Shown piece by piece: positions 1 through 14,652 of a stretch of DNA of 64,000 nt (positions within the stretch are counted from its first letter, which is position 1; each line of letters begins with the position of its first letter). Source of the DNA: Anoplopoma fimbria (taxonomy: Eukaryota; Chordata; Actinopteri; Perciformes; Anoplopomatidae); the NCBI RefSeq assembly GCF_027596085.1, contig NW_026553274.1:1-64000 (forward strand). The letters are read 5' to 3'. The position numbers and the translations under genes were made by a program. The notes beneath the pieces were generated by a model, which worked only from the letters and a program-made list of their open reading frames with translations, did no database searches and was not told the DNA's origin.

Positions 1-373
1 ACACTGCAAATACTGTGTGTGCACGGAGTGATGGGTGTGTCTGTTACGTCAGGGTTGTGGTTAATGCGTGCACACGGGAAGAAAAGAGAATGAATGAGCT
101 CATCAATAGAGGGGAAAGAGTTAAGAAATGCTTTAATCAGAAGTAACTCCCCTGCCATCTCATTGTTTATCTCTGCTTTTTCCTAGATTGCATTATATTC
201 CCTTTTTGTCCCTTATCTTTGCTTGTGCCAAGACTTCCAAGAAAGACAGCTGAAAGGTGCGCTGAACCTCTGCAGGTAATCTGGGATAAATAATGTATCG
301 CCTTTTGACTAGGCCCTATCCATGGACGCTAACAGAGACTATTCTGCTGCAGGGATCCAGCTCACTGAGCTCT

Positions 374-394
374 ATATATCACAGCGTGATATAT
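374..394. repeat. short perfect inverted repeat
   Basis: Two 9-base arms (ATATATCAC and GTGATATAT) flank a 3-base loop. It is a minor structural feature in intronic sequence, and chance occurrence is plausible given the AT-rich arms. Confidence 0.5.
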
Positions 395-1344
395 GGAGAG
401 AAGAGAGAGATAGACAGACAGAGATACAGAGAAGCTACATTTACTCAGTTGAATTGACAGAGGAAAAGTGATGGGGAGGCGATAGAGACATCGAGAAAGG
501 GCTAGACTGAGATGGTGACAGATGTCCAACAGAACTGCTCATGTCTTGAGAGCAGGATGTACAGGCTTTGCATTGGAGTGACAAATCTCTGAGCGGTCTT
601 GTCAGCTGCCAAAATTGGAGAAACGTTGGAGAATTGGCTTTGGGCATTAAATGTCTAGATACACGACCACTAGCCTGATAAAAAGTGAGTCGGCTGAAAA
701 TGAGTAGTGTGTTGGAAGGGACTCTCCGTTCAACGAAGGTGTAAATAACACTGAAGACTCTGAAAGCGAACATTTATAAACGGATGCCAAGAAGTCTTAT
801 ATCAAACGAACAAACATGGCCTTTCTCAGTTTCTTCCAGAACAACCCATATGGCTCTTTCAAATGACTTAATGAGCGTTTTGTGATCTACCACCTCTTTA
901 ATGAAGAGAAGGTTAGGTTTAGTCACTGGGTCATTGTTAAAGGAATATCATGGTCATATGGGCTGCGGTGGTGGCGGCACAAGACAATGAAATATGATCC
1001 AGAAAATCCAATTTGAGTATTTTACAACTTTGGAAAGGTTTTACAGGAACAGCCCTTCTATTTGTCTTTGTGATGATCACCAGGTAAAGCTTGAGATGCC
1101 AAAGTCATCCATCAAGGTGGCTGTGTTTTTCTTTCTGTTTGAGGGCGGCCTAAAAGGTTTTCTGACGAGTGTAAACATTTGTCTTTTTCAGTGTGTGAAC
1201 ATTTTTTTTTATCACAGGCAAGAAATGTTTGTGTTATCACTGACTATGATCCAGTGTTCAGTAGCATAAAGAACGCAACCAAGCCTCTCTCTAATTTAAA
1301 GAGTGCTGTAAAGGTCACAGTCTTTCTTTCTCGCGTTGAAACAC

Positions 1345-1520
1345 CATGTGCAGCGTTTTATTACAATTAGGCTTAACTACTGTAATACATTGCTCTCCAT
1401 TGTCCCACAAAAAGTCTATAAAACCATTTGAGCCCACAGAGCACTGCGCTGAGTGTAACTGGAACAAAAAAAAAAACTGAGCTCACATCACTGCTGTCCT
1501 TCAGTTACTGTTTTTTTAAG
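1345..1520 (+). pseudogene. L2-like LINE reverse transcriptase relic
   Basis: The + strand near 1360-1420 reads NYCNTLLSIVPQK. This matches the DYCN(A/S)LL..LPKK stretch found near the C-terminus of L2-clade reverse transcriptases in fish. About 60 bases later, near 1475-1505, TELTSLLSFSY occupies the place of the family's HITPVLRSLHW stretch. The frame is broken by stops and small indels, and a poly(A) run lies between the two stretches. The fragment ends at the (TA)n tract beside the Tc1-like element. It is dead and short. The assignment rests on motif resemblance only. Confidence 0.55.
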
Positions 1521-1532
1521 ACCCTGGTTATA

Positions 1533-1535
<3 letters not shown>

Positions 1536-1588
<53 letters not shown>
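1536..1588. repeat. (TA)n microsatellite
   Basis: About 26 uninterrupted AT/TA units directly abut the left end of the Tc1-like element. Tc1/mariner elements insert at TA dinucleotides, so this tract supplies many target sites. It may also have grown after insertion. Confidence 0.95.
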
Positions 1589-3188
<1,600 letters not shown>

Positions 3189-6138
3189 TATACTCACACT
3201 TGACTGTGTAGTTGATATGCTCCAAAGCTATGTCCCTGACCTCTGTAGTGCCTCAGATCCACCGACTCTCTGCTGCTTACCCCCATCAAAGATTAAAGAC
3301 TACGTTGAAGTTGCCTGCTGCTGTTTTGGACCCAAAGTGCCTGATGAAAATAGATCTTTATTTACTATTACCCACCCAACTACACATGCTTCTGTTCAAT
3401 TTTAAATATTAAAATCTAACCTATTTTTAAAGCTTTTCCACTTCCTCTGTGTAGTGTATCAACTCAGTAGCTTTCAGTGATATTCTTAGTGTAAAGTTTT
3501 CTAGTTCCAGACCTCTGAATCATAACATAAACTTGGTTTGTGCATAATGAAGGGTGCTTTACTCGTTTCAAAACTTGCCAAGCCAATTAGGTTTGTTGGT
3601 GGGATTATGAATATGAACAACACTTTTGTGTGCCAAGACCTGAAAACATGCGGATGAGATGGATGCAGTTGAACAGATTTTTGTGGGTTAATACATATCC
3701 TCAATCCACTTGAGAGACATTAGGGCTTCCTGCTTTCAGGTTATTAAAAAAAGTTACATTTTTAACTTTTAGGTCAAACCTTAAAAGGGATAAACCGAGA
3801 AAGAGACTCTGTGCACAGCATTGTGTTATCTTGTGTATTTCCCAATCAGTGAGTGGGGGAGTTAAGCCTTTGGTGTGTGGAATAACAGCAGCATCTGTCA
3901 TCATCCCCTGTTTGACTGCCTCTGGAAATGTCTTCAAATGAAATCACATGTGTTTACTGTCATGCTGAGGACCAACGTGGGTTGAAGTGACATGAATAGA
4001 GGGTCTACAGAGAAGGAGGAGGATGAGAAGGGGTGATTTATGGGGGGAGAAGATGGAGAAGAAGAGAACAGCACAGCAAACTGAACAGTGGGTCTGAGGA
4101 GGAAAAGAACAAGGCAGGAGAGAGTCAAGGATATGAAAAGTGTATTTGCGTGTTAGCATTTCTAACCACTGAACACGATACAGTCAAACACTGTGTTTGG
4201 TGTATTTTTAAATTGACTATGTTGGTTTGATGTCTTGCTTTTCAGCAGTCTTGCTTTTTAAGGCAATTGACAATAATTTATCTTATCTTTTTATCAGTGC
4301 CAGTAGAGCAACATGTCTTATCTGTTTCAGGATATTAAAACTAGTAGCCAGAAAACTGGAAAAGAGGGAAGAAAGATGACAGAGGGATACAAGTTAAAAG
4401 CTAAAGATGGTTGAGGCAGAAATCTGAGACGAGATGTGACTGACGCTCTGTAATTAGTTTGTAGTAGTTTGAATGTGTTTAAAGTAACCGGTTGCAGCTT
4501 TAATGCTCTGAATTTGCTTTAATGGCCACCATTATATTTATAACTGTCTGATACAGAAGCTACACAAGCCAGTTGCTAGCTAAAAAACAGGGCTGGTTGC
4601 CATGGCTGCAACCTATGATTATTTCAAACAATCGTTTCATCTTTTAAATGAAACACTATGCCACATCAGGGATCCATTCCTGATTAATATTCCCTTTCTT
4701 CTCAGGTTGTCAGAACAATCAAATGACAAATCAGTAGTTTTGGAAGTTTGATCAAAACCTGAATTAAGATCCCATACAGCCATGAAAGGCTCTGACATTT
4801 TTGAAATGATATCATGCTGTCAGTGGCTTTTAGCTGGGCAACTATACACAACAAAGTGGAGGCCACAAAGTTGGCTTAGTCAATGTTGGTTGTAGCCATC
4901 ACTCTAAGGGTCATGAGGTATCAGGCCTGTTTTTTAGATCAGGGCATAACTTGTTTCTGCTGTTACAAGCAGCTTCTGGCTAGTCACTATGGAAACCACA
5001 TCAGCACTAAAGGAAGCTGAAGCAGCAAAGTTGATATAGAAATAAAATAGTAATAACATTACACTGTGACCACACTATGACTGCAGCCAAACCTCACCAC
5101 GGTACAGAAAAGTGAAAATATGTGGAGTTTGTCTGAATCTCAAAACCCAAAACATCTGTGGACGGGTGCCAAGGACCAGAACATCAGATTGTGTCAAAAC
5201 CAGTTTAAGCTCTAAATGTAACACCCAGATGTGCCTAATATATTATATTTCTCATCTGATACTAAGCCTAGGGTCACATACTGCTCTGATAGCGACCCTT
5301 ACTTCAGACTGCTGCAGAGGTTTTAACTAGGACAAGGAAGGATCGGATGTCCTTTGGCAGGGTCTTGATTTTGGTCTGGCTTTTTGGACAGACTACATCT
5401 GTACTGCTCATTCAGCTGAGGACAAGTGGTGTTTGGAGGCTAGGCCTCAGTGCTTTAAAATGAAGTCTGTTCTGCCTCTACAGCCTCTCTACTGCGACAA
5501 GCCAGTCAAGAGGGGGCTGACAGCAGACAGAAGTCACCTAAGTTGTTTTCACTTGACCTGCCTTTTCAGAGCCGGGCAGATAAGAGATAAGCAGACATAT
5601 CCAGCTCTTGGCACCTGAGGACAATGGAAGAATCCAGTCAGATATAAATGATATTGTGATATTCCACTGAGTTTGGATACAGACAACTTCCTCTACCTGA
5701 GAATTGATTGTGTAATATCATAAGGTGACGTTGTTGGACTCTGTGACCTATATAGCTTATTAACGACTGCATTTCCTGCCTATTGTTTAAAACAAAAACA
5801 AAAAACGTTTCTGGGGAACTCTACTTCCAGACTGCATCTGACAAGAGTGGAAACCATCTGGACTTCAACATTTCCTGGGAATATCCCCTGAAAGTTATCT
5901 GGTCTGTTTGGAAGAACTGAGTTGCAAAATTACAAAGAGAAGAGCACCATCTACAGAAACTTATTCCAAAGAAATGACAACAAAAAAAAAGTCAGCATTT
6001 CTTAGTAAAAGTTTGAACTTTGGTTTAAAAAAACAGTATTGATGGTTTTGAACCAAATGGCAACACAAAAGTGGTACAAGTTGTGTTCTGAGAATTACAA
6101 CTGCATTTGTTTTTTGTCTTTCTTTCCCACCCATCCAG

Positions 6139-6274
6139 AGTCAGGCCATGCGTATTGTTCGGACAGTCGGCCAGGCGTTCGAAGTTTGTCATAAACTGAG
6201 TCTGCTGCATACACAGCAGAACGCGGATGGACAGGAGGACAGCGAAAAGAACGGCAACGACTCCTCTGTCACAG
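6139..6274 (+). CDS. nos1ap: nos1ap exon: C-terminal end of the PTB domain
   Basis: This exon encodes 45 codons plus one base, starting [20 protein letters not shown]. That stretch is nearly identical to the C-terminal alpha-helix of the human NOS1AP phosphotyrosine-binding domain as I remember it, and [11 protein letters not shown] follows. NOS1AP is a cytosolic adaptor. Its PTB domain binds partners such as Dexras1, synapsin and Scribble, and its C-terminus binds the PDZ domain of neuronal NOS. The acceptor is ccatccag|AGT and the donor ACAG|gtacac, leaving phase 1. An alternative acceptor two bases later (ccagag) would break the phase expected from the protein. The start codon and earlier PTB exons are outside the window. 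No odd codons or breaks are seen here. Confidence 0.95.
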
Positions 6275-9200
6275 GTACACAAACACACGAACAAGTACAA
6301 CAATAGAGACACTAGACAGGCAGCCATGTGTGGGTGGAGTCGATGTCACGGTATGGTGTTCGGTGTGCTGATGGAAGAGGTAGGGGTTTTATTGGGTTGC
6401 AGCTGCAAAAATGTGTGAATGTGTCTAAAATTATCATCAAAAAAATGAGGTGTCCAAGAGGAGACACATAGCTGACAGTGGTTTCCAAGCTTGTGCTATG
6501 TAGCGAATCAGCTAGTGTGTTTTGCTTATTGCCAGCTGACCACCAATGGCAGTGAACGTTTTTCTTATAATGTTATCTTAAAGAGAAAAGATTGAGCAAG
6601 GATAGCATAGTCACAAAAATAATCCATCTGAGTAGTTGTAAATAATGTTTGTAACTTGTAACAATTCAGAAGGTTTTCTTTTTCCCCTACATTGAAATGC
6701 TGCTCCAACCAATTACTATGAACATATAATGTGATCAAACACTTACCTGCTGAACTGAATTACACAGTTATTGACCCATCTTATCTCGTGATCAATATAG
6801 TTACAAGATAAACAGTTGTCTAATTAAATATATGGTCTTTTCCAGGAAGGCTCATGTTAAATAAACACATATAATATTTTGTATTATCAATATACAAATA
6901 TCTTAATCCAAAAAAGACGTGGCCTGACAGAAAACCACCTATTGATTGTCAGACAGCTCAAATGTGTTGCCCTATAGAACTTCTTTTTAGCAATGTCACC
7001 AAGTTTCAAGTTCTCAGCAATTGTTTTGTTGAGTAATGTTGTCATTACGGATAATACTGATGGTCGAAGCAACTTAAATAAAACTAAAGTTGTAGCAAGC
7101 CTTAGTGTTCCTTTAAATAATTTGAGGGAGGGTTGTAGGTTTTTTGGATTTGGATGAGAAAGAAAGATGGAGTTATAGGAGGGCGAAGCTCAGGTCCATT
7201 GACCCCAATGTGAAGAAGGTCTCAGCCAAGTACTAATGCCGAGCATACCTCACCACTTTAGAAAGACAAGGTGGACAAACCAGGAAGGAATGGTATTTTT
7301 AAGGTCATGGAATAAACTAAAGAAATATGCAACCTCACCATCAAGGCCATGGTGGAATTACATTTTTGTATTATTAATTTAATTTAATTTAATGTCCAAA
7401 AGTAATGCTAAAGCTGAAGTCTTGACAGAACATTCAGTAGCGTGCACAAACAGCTACACACCTCTCACACAATCATATGTTCTCTGATAGCACAAACAGA
7501 CTAAACTATTCACGTCTACACACACACATACACCGACTAGTTCCTGCATGCCCAAGTTGGAGAGCATAAGAGGGCGATGCTGGAAACGAATGTCACGGAT
7601 GAGTCAATCCAAAGAAAAATGGCACCACACAGCAACACTGGTGGGCTGAGCTGCTTTTATCCGCTGCCTCGTGCCTGGACAGGATGGTCCTCACTGCAGC
7701 TCAGGGACACGTGGCTCTGAGAGGGGTCTGAGAGGACAGACGTGGGGATTCAGCAGTTGGAATCCTCCCAGATCGGAGCTCTTTCACACCCCCGTTCCAG
7801 TCGTTACAGCAGCCAGCACTGGCCACCCTCCCCACCCTGATCTGACAGTGCCAGGCTGGGGTACGTTATCTCCACATCCCCCTCCAGAGACCAGCTCTCT
7901 TTCACATGCTAATGAGACCAGCGATCACCCACACATTATAACTGTAGATCCACCCATAACTGAAGGATCCCACATGCATACAAACTGGGGCCTATACACA
8001 CACACCAACACGCTCCCTGTCATGGTGTGTTAAGCAACACAAGAGCCTTCACGCACAGCCAATGAGCTTATCTCGAGACCTAATTATCATGGCAATGAAA
8101 GGAGAGTGGATAGAAGAGCGGGAGACAGCGGATTAGAGGAACGGAACGCTGGAGGAAAGCATGGATATTGATGTGGAGGATGACGAAGTGATGGATATGA
8201 GAACAGAATGGAGCTTGCGATCTTGAAGGACGAAAGAGCGGGAAAAAGAGTAAAAGGAAGAAGTGAGTTGACCCTTGGCTAAGTCACGCCATCGGACACA
8301 TACTGGCCATTAGCATAGCATCAACCAGATCCAACCAGGGTTCCACAACCAAAAGGCTGAGCTTAATAGACTCTAATGTAATCATTTCAGATTTAAGTCA
8401 CTTTCAGGCTGTTTTTGTGGATTTTGAGCTAGTCACAGTTAAATGTTGTGCCTGGGGTATGGGTAATAGCGGTAAAAATATGTGTAGCTAACATTATCAC
8501 CGCACGTTAGCACAACATTAACTATCGTTAGCACATCTATGCTGCTCTAGTTACGGAAGGGACTGAATATCCACACATGCTGCTTCTGCTTTTTAATGAT
8601 TGTAACAGGTGTTTATCTTTTGAACCTGATTTTGCTGCTGCATCAAATTGACATCATGGATATATCTATTACGAGCATATTGTAGACCTCTCTTTCTGCT
8701 TCTTTCTGAAATTGCTTTTATTTTCCCCCCAAAATTGAAAAAAATATTAAGGGAGTGCAGTTAGTGACAGTGTGGGCTCCATGGTAGCTCTGACAGCTTG
8801 ACGGGGTGGCAGCGGGGGCGGGGCTTAGCCGGCATGGCATGGAGAGAAATAGGTTTAGCAGCAGGGAGTCGGAAGAAAAGGGGAAGGGGCAGAAGGTACA
8901 GAGGAAGTGATGTTTTGTTCTCAGAAGAACATTCATGTGCAGCGTTTCAGCACAATTGTATTAAATGCTGCAACGAATGAACAATTTAATCTAATTAATA
9001 AACAAATAACTGTATAAAAATACTAATAAATAAACTAATTAATCCGCCTCACTGGGAAATAATGTCAAAATGTGGAATATTATCATTACAGTTCACATTA
9101 ACATGAGAAACAACAGTGCCATAGGCTTGAAGTTCCATTCAGCGGCTCAGTGATCACTTAGTACTGAACAGTAATTAAAGCCTACCAGACATATGAGCAA

Positions 9201-11736
9201 TATTCAGAAATGTTAATAGAAAAAAGTCCTATGAACATATTTTTTAGACTCATTCAGTTCACTCATAATTATTTTTTTTCCTTACAAATGTTTCCAATGG
9301 AATCCCACTTGTTTAAGTAATTTTCTAAATGCCAGTAGCTTAAATAAGGCAGATCATTTCACTTTCATTGGTTTTTAATTTTAGTTTAATATTGTTTATT
9401 ATTTAATAATCCATGCATCAGAAGGTACTAGTGAGAAAAACAAGTCAGAACAGCATATTAGCAATAAAGTATATTGCACAGATTAGATATACTAACAGTA
9501 TAATGCTGCATTTACACCAAAACAGGCGTTGCCATAAAATGCCAGTCCTTCCATTCATTTCAATGTGGATAGTGTGTTTGGGGTTTGGCTGTGAGTGCGA
9601 TGCAGCCTTATACTAACACAAACAAACATTCCAAGAGCCCATTAGTGTTGCTCAGAATCCAACCTAATATACTACTACATAACCCCAACGTCATTACCCT
9701 CTCCCTTCACATGTTTCCTGTCTATATCCACTATTAGCTTTTAAATAAAGGCAAAAATACCAACAAAATATAAGATTAGAAAAATACACTTATAAAAGGC
9801 AAATTAGGTGATGGATCTGAAACAAGAGCAATAACATAGACTGCATACATGACACATAACCTTTAAAAGGCGGAACACATGTCAGCAACAAAAGGTAAGA
9901 GGAAGGGCAAAACAGCACAGTGCTGATAGCTGGGTAGAACGGTGGAGGAAAAGGAGTGGTAATGGAGAAAGAGGTGAGGGTAGTGCTGGCAGCAGGTTAT
10001 CAAGCATGAGGTTTAAGTGAAGGGGGAGGACAGCAGTTATGGCAGGCTGCACAGAAGGAAGAAGGGGAGTAAAAGTGTAACAAGGGGAATGCTCGAAGTC
10101 AGATGTGGGATGGACAGTAGAGGTGAGTGGTTGAAGGCGCGGATGAAGAGGACGCTTCAGATTGAGTGGCAATGAAGATGAAAGAAAGAAGTACCAGATA
10201 CAGACAGAAAAGTCCATTGAATACTCACTCAGATTTGGAGTGAGTGAGTTAACATTGACCCAATTTTCTATTTCCTTTAATTATGAGGAACTAAGAGTGT
10301 CCTCTATATCGAATTGTCTTTGAAATACTGTTAAATGAGAGGAACAGCAATGGAATGTTGAGCAAAAACCCTTATTAGCTAATAAGAGCGATCTGACCGG
10401 GAAGCATTACCAACCGGCTGTTGCATACTTGCAAACGTTCTAGTGATCCATGCTAGAGCGAAGTCAAAAACGTCTACGACTAAAATTTGTAACACAAAAA
10501 GTAATTTAAGTCTGTTGTTTTGTGTGGGGTCTTCTTCCTTTTTTTAAATCAGTTGAGATTTGAAAAAAATCCTCGAGTGAGCACCAAGCATTGCCCAATT
10601 CTGCTTTTGAGTAGTTTCTATGTTTTTAAAATGATTGCTTTTTTAATGAAACTTGCGGCATGGGGCTGTGTGAGAGGTAGTGAATGTGAATGTTTGTAAC
10701 CGCCATTTATTCTAGCTAGAAATAGCTTAAGTAAGCCTGGCCCCAGTGGCTCCAAGTGCAATCTTATATTTCTAGTACAGTCAAGTTGCCACGAAGCAAA
10801 GGCAATTTTATCTAGAGGGCCGTTGTCAATAACTATGCCTTAACAAAAAAACATGATAACTAGACCACTGGCACCTACAATTCCCATGTTGTAACATTTA
10901 CTTTGATGATACACAACCTCAGGCTTTGTTGTCAGGGAAGAAGTGTTCCAACTGTGACAACCAAGTTTATTTTCTGGTGATTTGCCTAGTGAGGCAAATA
11001 GAAATGAAATGTTAAATATTCAACAAGATTCTGACTGCTGAAGGAAAAGACAGTCTTAGGGTTCTGAGGAGCTTTTCAGCATCCATTTAGTGAAATCAAC
11101 ATGGGACCTTTTGCCAGACATTAGCCTTTTTTTTATGGAATATTTAAAAATGTAAGATAACTGTATTAATAGACTGAATGTGTGGTTCCCTACAGAGAGA
11201 CTCATTTTCAAGGGTGTCAATGTATTCATCTGCAAAAGCAGCTTTCGGGCTTTATGTACTGAATTGGATGGTTACCTTTGCCAAAGTTTAAAGAATAAAA
11301 TAAACCCTCATCAGCTGTTTTGTCGCAGTCTGCACAGATTTTTGTCTCATACACAGGCAATATTGTTGATCTCCATTGTTAGTGTTTACTGCTTCAGCAA
11401 AAACACAGTCTGTATCCAATCCTGTCCAATTTGTCCCATTAAAAATGTATTAACATTAATGAGAGCACTAATTAAAAACTCAAAACACAAAGTGGGAGCT
11501 CCCAAGAAACAAGAGGGTGTTTTGCAGCATTGTGTTATATTTGTATTTGCATTGTATTATAGCTCTTTGCTTAAGAGTGCATAAAGCATACTGTGATTCT
11601 GTGGATAATGTTTCTTACTGGCGTGTATTCATGTGTGTCCGCCCATGTGTGCGTGTGGCCATGTTCATGCCTACATGTGTGTATGCAGGCGTGCGTGCTT
11701 ATCCACCTGTATGTGTATGTACTTTCCTCGGCTCAG
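6275..11736 (+). other. nos1ap intron
   Basis: No transposon with clear ends is visible. The sequence is AT-rich with scattered polypurine stretches (about 8100-8280 and 9890-10170) and short CA runs near 7500-7530. Open frames, including a 120-codon one at 7671-8033, have no recognisable domain, and I regard them as chance. No additional exon is supported. Confidence 0.5.
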
Positions 11737-11905
11737 CTCGGGAGCTGACGGGCGCCGAGAAGACGCCGACCGTCAGCGAGGAGACGGATATCGATGCGGA
11801 GGACGCGATCCAGGTGTCTGCAGCAGAGGAGTTGAACCCTGATAGAGGGGTGACTGATCTGGACGCCAAAGCCAAGTCCCTGACCTGAACCCCGAAGAGA
11901 GCAAG
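11737..11905 (+). CDS. nos1ap: nos1ap exon: linker after PTB domain, with 1-base frameshift
   Basis: After an acceptor at gctcag|CT the frame runs RELTGAEKTPTVSEETDIDA and then RGVTDLDAKAKSL. This parallels human RQLTGAE...EETDIDA...RGVTDLDA. The incoming phase (two bases completing the codon begun in the previous exon) fits. The donor is AGCAAG|gtaaat. As written the frame hits TGA at 11886-11888, 17 bases before that donor. Inserting one base after 11882 would give SLDLNPEESK running exactly to the donor in phase 0, which is what the next exon requires. The exon therefore appears to lack one base, probably one G of a GG pair. The exon identity is secure. Whether the lesion is real or an assembly error cannot be decided here. 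Confidence 0.9.
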
Positions 11906-13490
11906 GTAAATCATACCATGATGATGTATGTGTGTTTTTTTTTACCTCTGCCCAACAGAGGATTATTTCAAATCTCCTTGTGATGAACTCGATGTTTGGC
12001 ATCAACATGGCAGGGCAGTGGCTGTTAACAATGAATGTCTAAAATTGGCTACACACTAAGAAAATATTAAGTGTGTGTGTGTAGTTAAGTAAAATGTAAA
12101 ACTGAGCAGAAATTGCAAGCATACAGATCACTAGAAATGGTATGAGATATTTTAGCTTTGCCAATAACTTCTTTACACGTCTGTCAGCATTGGATTACTT
12201 TATCAATCGCACAAAAAAGTGCATTAGTCAGTCAAATTTCAAAGCGTTGTTTGGATTTTGCACATTTGCTGGAATATTCAAACTTTAGAACCCAGTCCCA
12301 GTTTCACTAGCTAGTATCAATCATTTCCATCAGTTTTGTGCTGAGACTGGGAGCTATGATTACTACTTAACCTTCAAAAAGGCAATGTTTATGACTGGTA
12401 ACTGCCGGAAGCACTCATCACACTAGAAAGATTACAGTTTTTTTTTTTATAACAACATGTGTCAATACACACTTTTTGAACTCAAAGTCCAAGAAATGTA
12501 TTCTTATTTTGTTCTTGATTAGCAACTAAGGACACTTTTTTGACAGGTAATGTTAGCTTTCATGTTCTAATATCTGACTTTCTTGCTTCTTTCCAACATG
12601 CTCCATATTGTCTACTGTTAACATTAGTTTGACTGGCTGTCAACTTGTTAATCAAAGGTCAAAGCTCAGCTAGAAAACATATGTCTTTAGATAGGCAAAT
12701 CACAATTTAATGTGTGAAAATAAGACTGTAGGCGGTTAAGGAGATTGACTGCAGATGGATTCAATTAATTGATTAAGTGTTTAATCTTCCAGCCAGCGTC
12801 ACCAAACAAGTGCATAAAAAAAGGGAACATTTGAGGAAGGAAAGGTCCGCACAAGGACGGCTATAAAAATGTAACTGTGCATCAACATCTAGGGCCCTAT
12901 CTTGCATCCGGCGCAAGTGACTTAGTCACTGGCGCATGTGTCGTTGCTAGTTTACAACTGGCGCAGAGCGTTCTTTTGCCACCAGCGCCACTCGCCAGTA
13001 AATTAGGGAATGATCTTGCGCCCCAAGGGGCGGTTCGGCGGAAGGAGGAGGCGTGTTCTGGCGCAAACGGTATTTTGCCGTTTCTGAAAACCATTGCGCT
13101 ACTGACCAGGAAATACCTGGTTTAAAGTCAGTGGCGCGTTGTTCAGATGCTATTTTAAGGGCGCATGCATACATGCGCATGCGATGCATACGGATTGCTT
13201 GTGCACCTCGCGCATACACTTTGCTTCTCTCATCTACACGGACAGCAGTTCCCATTTTTGCAAACCATACATAATTACAAGGAAAATAAAATATTACCAC
13301 ACAAGGAAAATCATTGTGGTGTCCATAAAGATAAAATAAATAGGCATAAATCTAGCGTACACATTTACCCAAATTATTCACGCGAATTGTAGCAGGCGTA
13401 ATGACGGATCAAATTAACCTGGTTGACCAATAGTGGCAAGAGACACATGTATATAAGGGGATGAGACGTGATGCTGAACTGCATGTGCCG

Positions 13491-13577
13491 ATGCCATTAC
13501 GTCCAAATGCCCCAGCAGCAGCACGGGAGAGGAGAGCTCATCTGTCAGAGGAGCTGCATCGTATATTTGATTTCTGA
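13491..13577 (+). pseudogene. possible 5' stub of the Harbinger nuclease gene
   Basis: A short frame beginning MPLRPNAPAAARERRAHLSE on the + strand lies just inside the left arm of the Harbinger element. It faces the Myb-like gene, where the nuclease gene normally starts. It stops after 28 codons, as the sequence changes into the 3' tail of the inserted LINE. The position and basic/alanine-rich start suggest a nuclease N-terminus, but no catalytic motif survives, so the identity is inferred from context only. Confidence 0.3.
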
Positions 13578-14430
13578 TTTTTGATTTGATTTCATTTATT
13601 TATTTCAGACATATCAAAATACAAATCAAACATCGCAAATAACACCAAACAAAATAAAAAACATGACACTACAATAAACAAAAGCGATGTGCCAATTATT
13701 TCACTAAAGAAAAAAAATTACATACATTCAATTGATATGTCTGAAAAGGAGTAGGAAGAAGTGTAACACTTATTTAATCCTACCCCTTTTCCACAGTTCA
13801 ATAATTAATATTTATTTAATTAATATATACTTCCTGTATTCCTCATAATCTCTCTTTATACTATATTTGATATATTATTTCATATATATATTAATATTAT
13901 TATTTATTTTTTTATATTTTCCTTCTTACTTCTGTCCCTCATCCCTGTACCTTTTGAAAATCCTTGCTTTGAACCTTTTTTTAAACTGGATCATGTTTGG
14001 ACATTGCTTTAGCTCCTTGTTCATCCCATTCCACAGTTTCACACCCCCAATTGAGATGCAATGACATTTTAAAGTCATGCGTACAGCCAGTGTCTTAAAG
14101 TTTAACTGTTCCCTCAAATTGTAACCCCCCTCTCTGTCAAAAAAAAGTTTTTGAATGTTACCTGGTAGCAGTTTATTTCTAGCTTTGAACATGATTTGTG
14201 CAACTTGATATTCAACCAGGTCATTGAACTTTATGATACGGGAATGTAAAAACAGGAGGTTGGTGTGATCATAATATCCAGCTTTATTGATTATTCTTAT
14301 GGCTCGTTTTTGAAGTGTGACTAGTGGTAGCAGTGAGCTTTTGTAAGTGGTCCCCCAGACCTCCACACAGTAATTTAAATAAGGTAAGATCATTGAGCAG
14401 TAAAGAATATGCAATGAGTATATAGTGAGG
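13569..14430 (-). mobile_element. 5'-truncated non-LTR retrotransposon (LINE) inside the Harbinger element
   Basis: The minus-strand frame 14414-13926 encodes LHILYCSMILPYLNYCVEVW and continues with LQKRAIRIINKAG, LLFLHSRIIKFNDLV and QIMFKARNKLLPGNI. This is the typical C-terminal end of reverse transcriptases of the L2/CR1/Rex group. Downstream in LINE sense (13925 to 13569) is an AT-rich 3' region ending in a short A/T-rich tail (aaatcaaat words), not a long poly(A). The upstream part of the element is missing, as usual for 5'-truncated insertions. The frame of 162 codons is intact, suggesting a fairly young insertion. I did not resolve the clade. Confidence 0.8.
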
Positions 14431-14652
14431 TAAGCAAAACTAATGACATCTCCGCTCTATTGTTTAGCATTGTACAAATATTACCATGCATTCATAACCT
14501 TGTGAGTCAGAGAAAGTGAGCCCAAAACATCGGAAAGTATAGTATGTCCTTGAGACATTTTTTATTCGGCTTGTCCAAATGTTAGGCGTAAATGAAAAAA
14601 AATAATACAAAACGAAAAATGAAAAGTTGCAAAGATTTGAAGGAAAAAATAT

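Noticed and set aside
7671..8033. 120-codon + strand open frame
   Set aside because: Rich in Ser, Pro, Thr and His, with no recognisable domain and no good splice borders. It sits in an intron, so a chance frame is the simplest reading.
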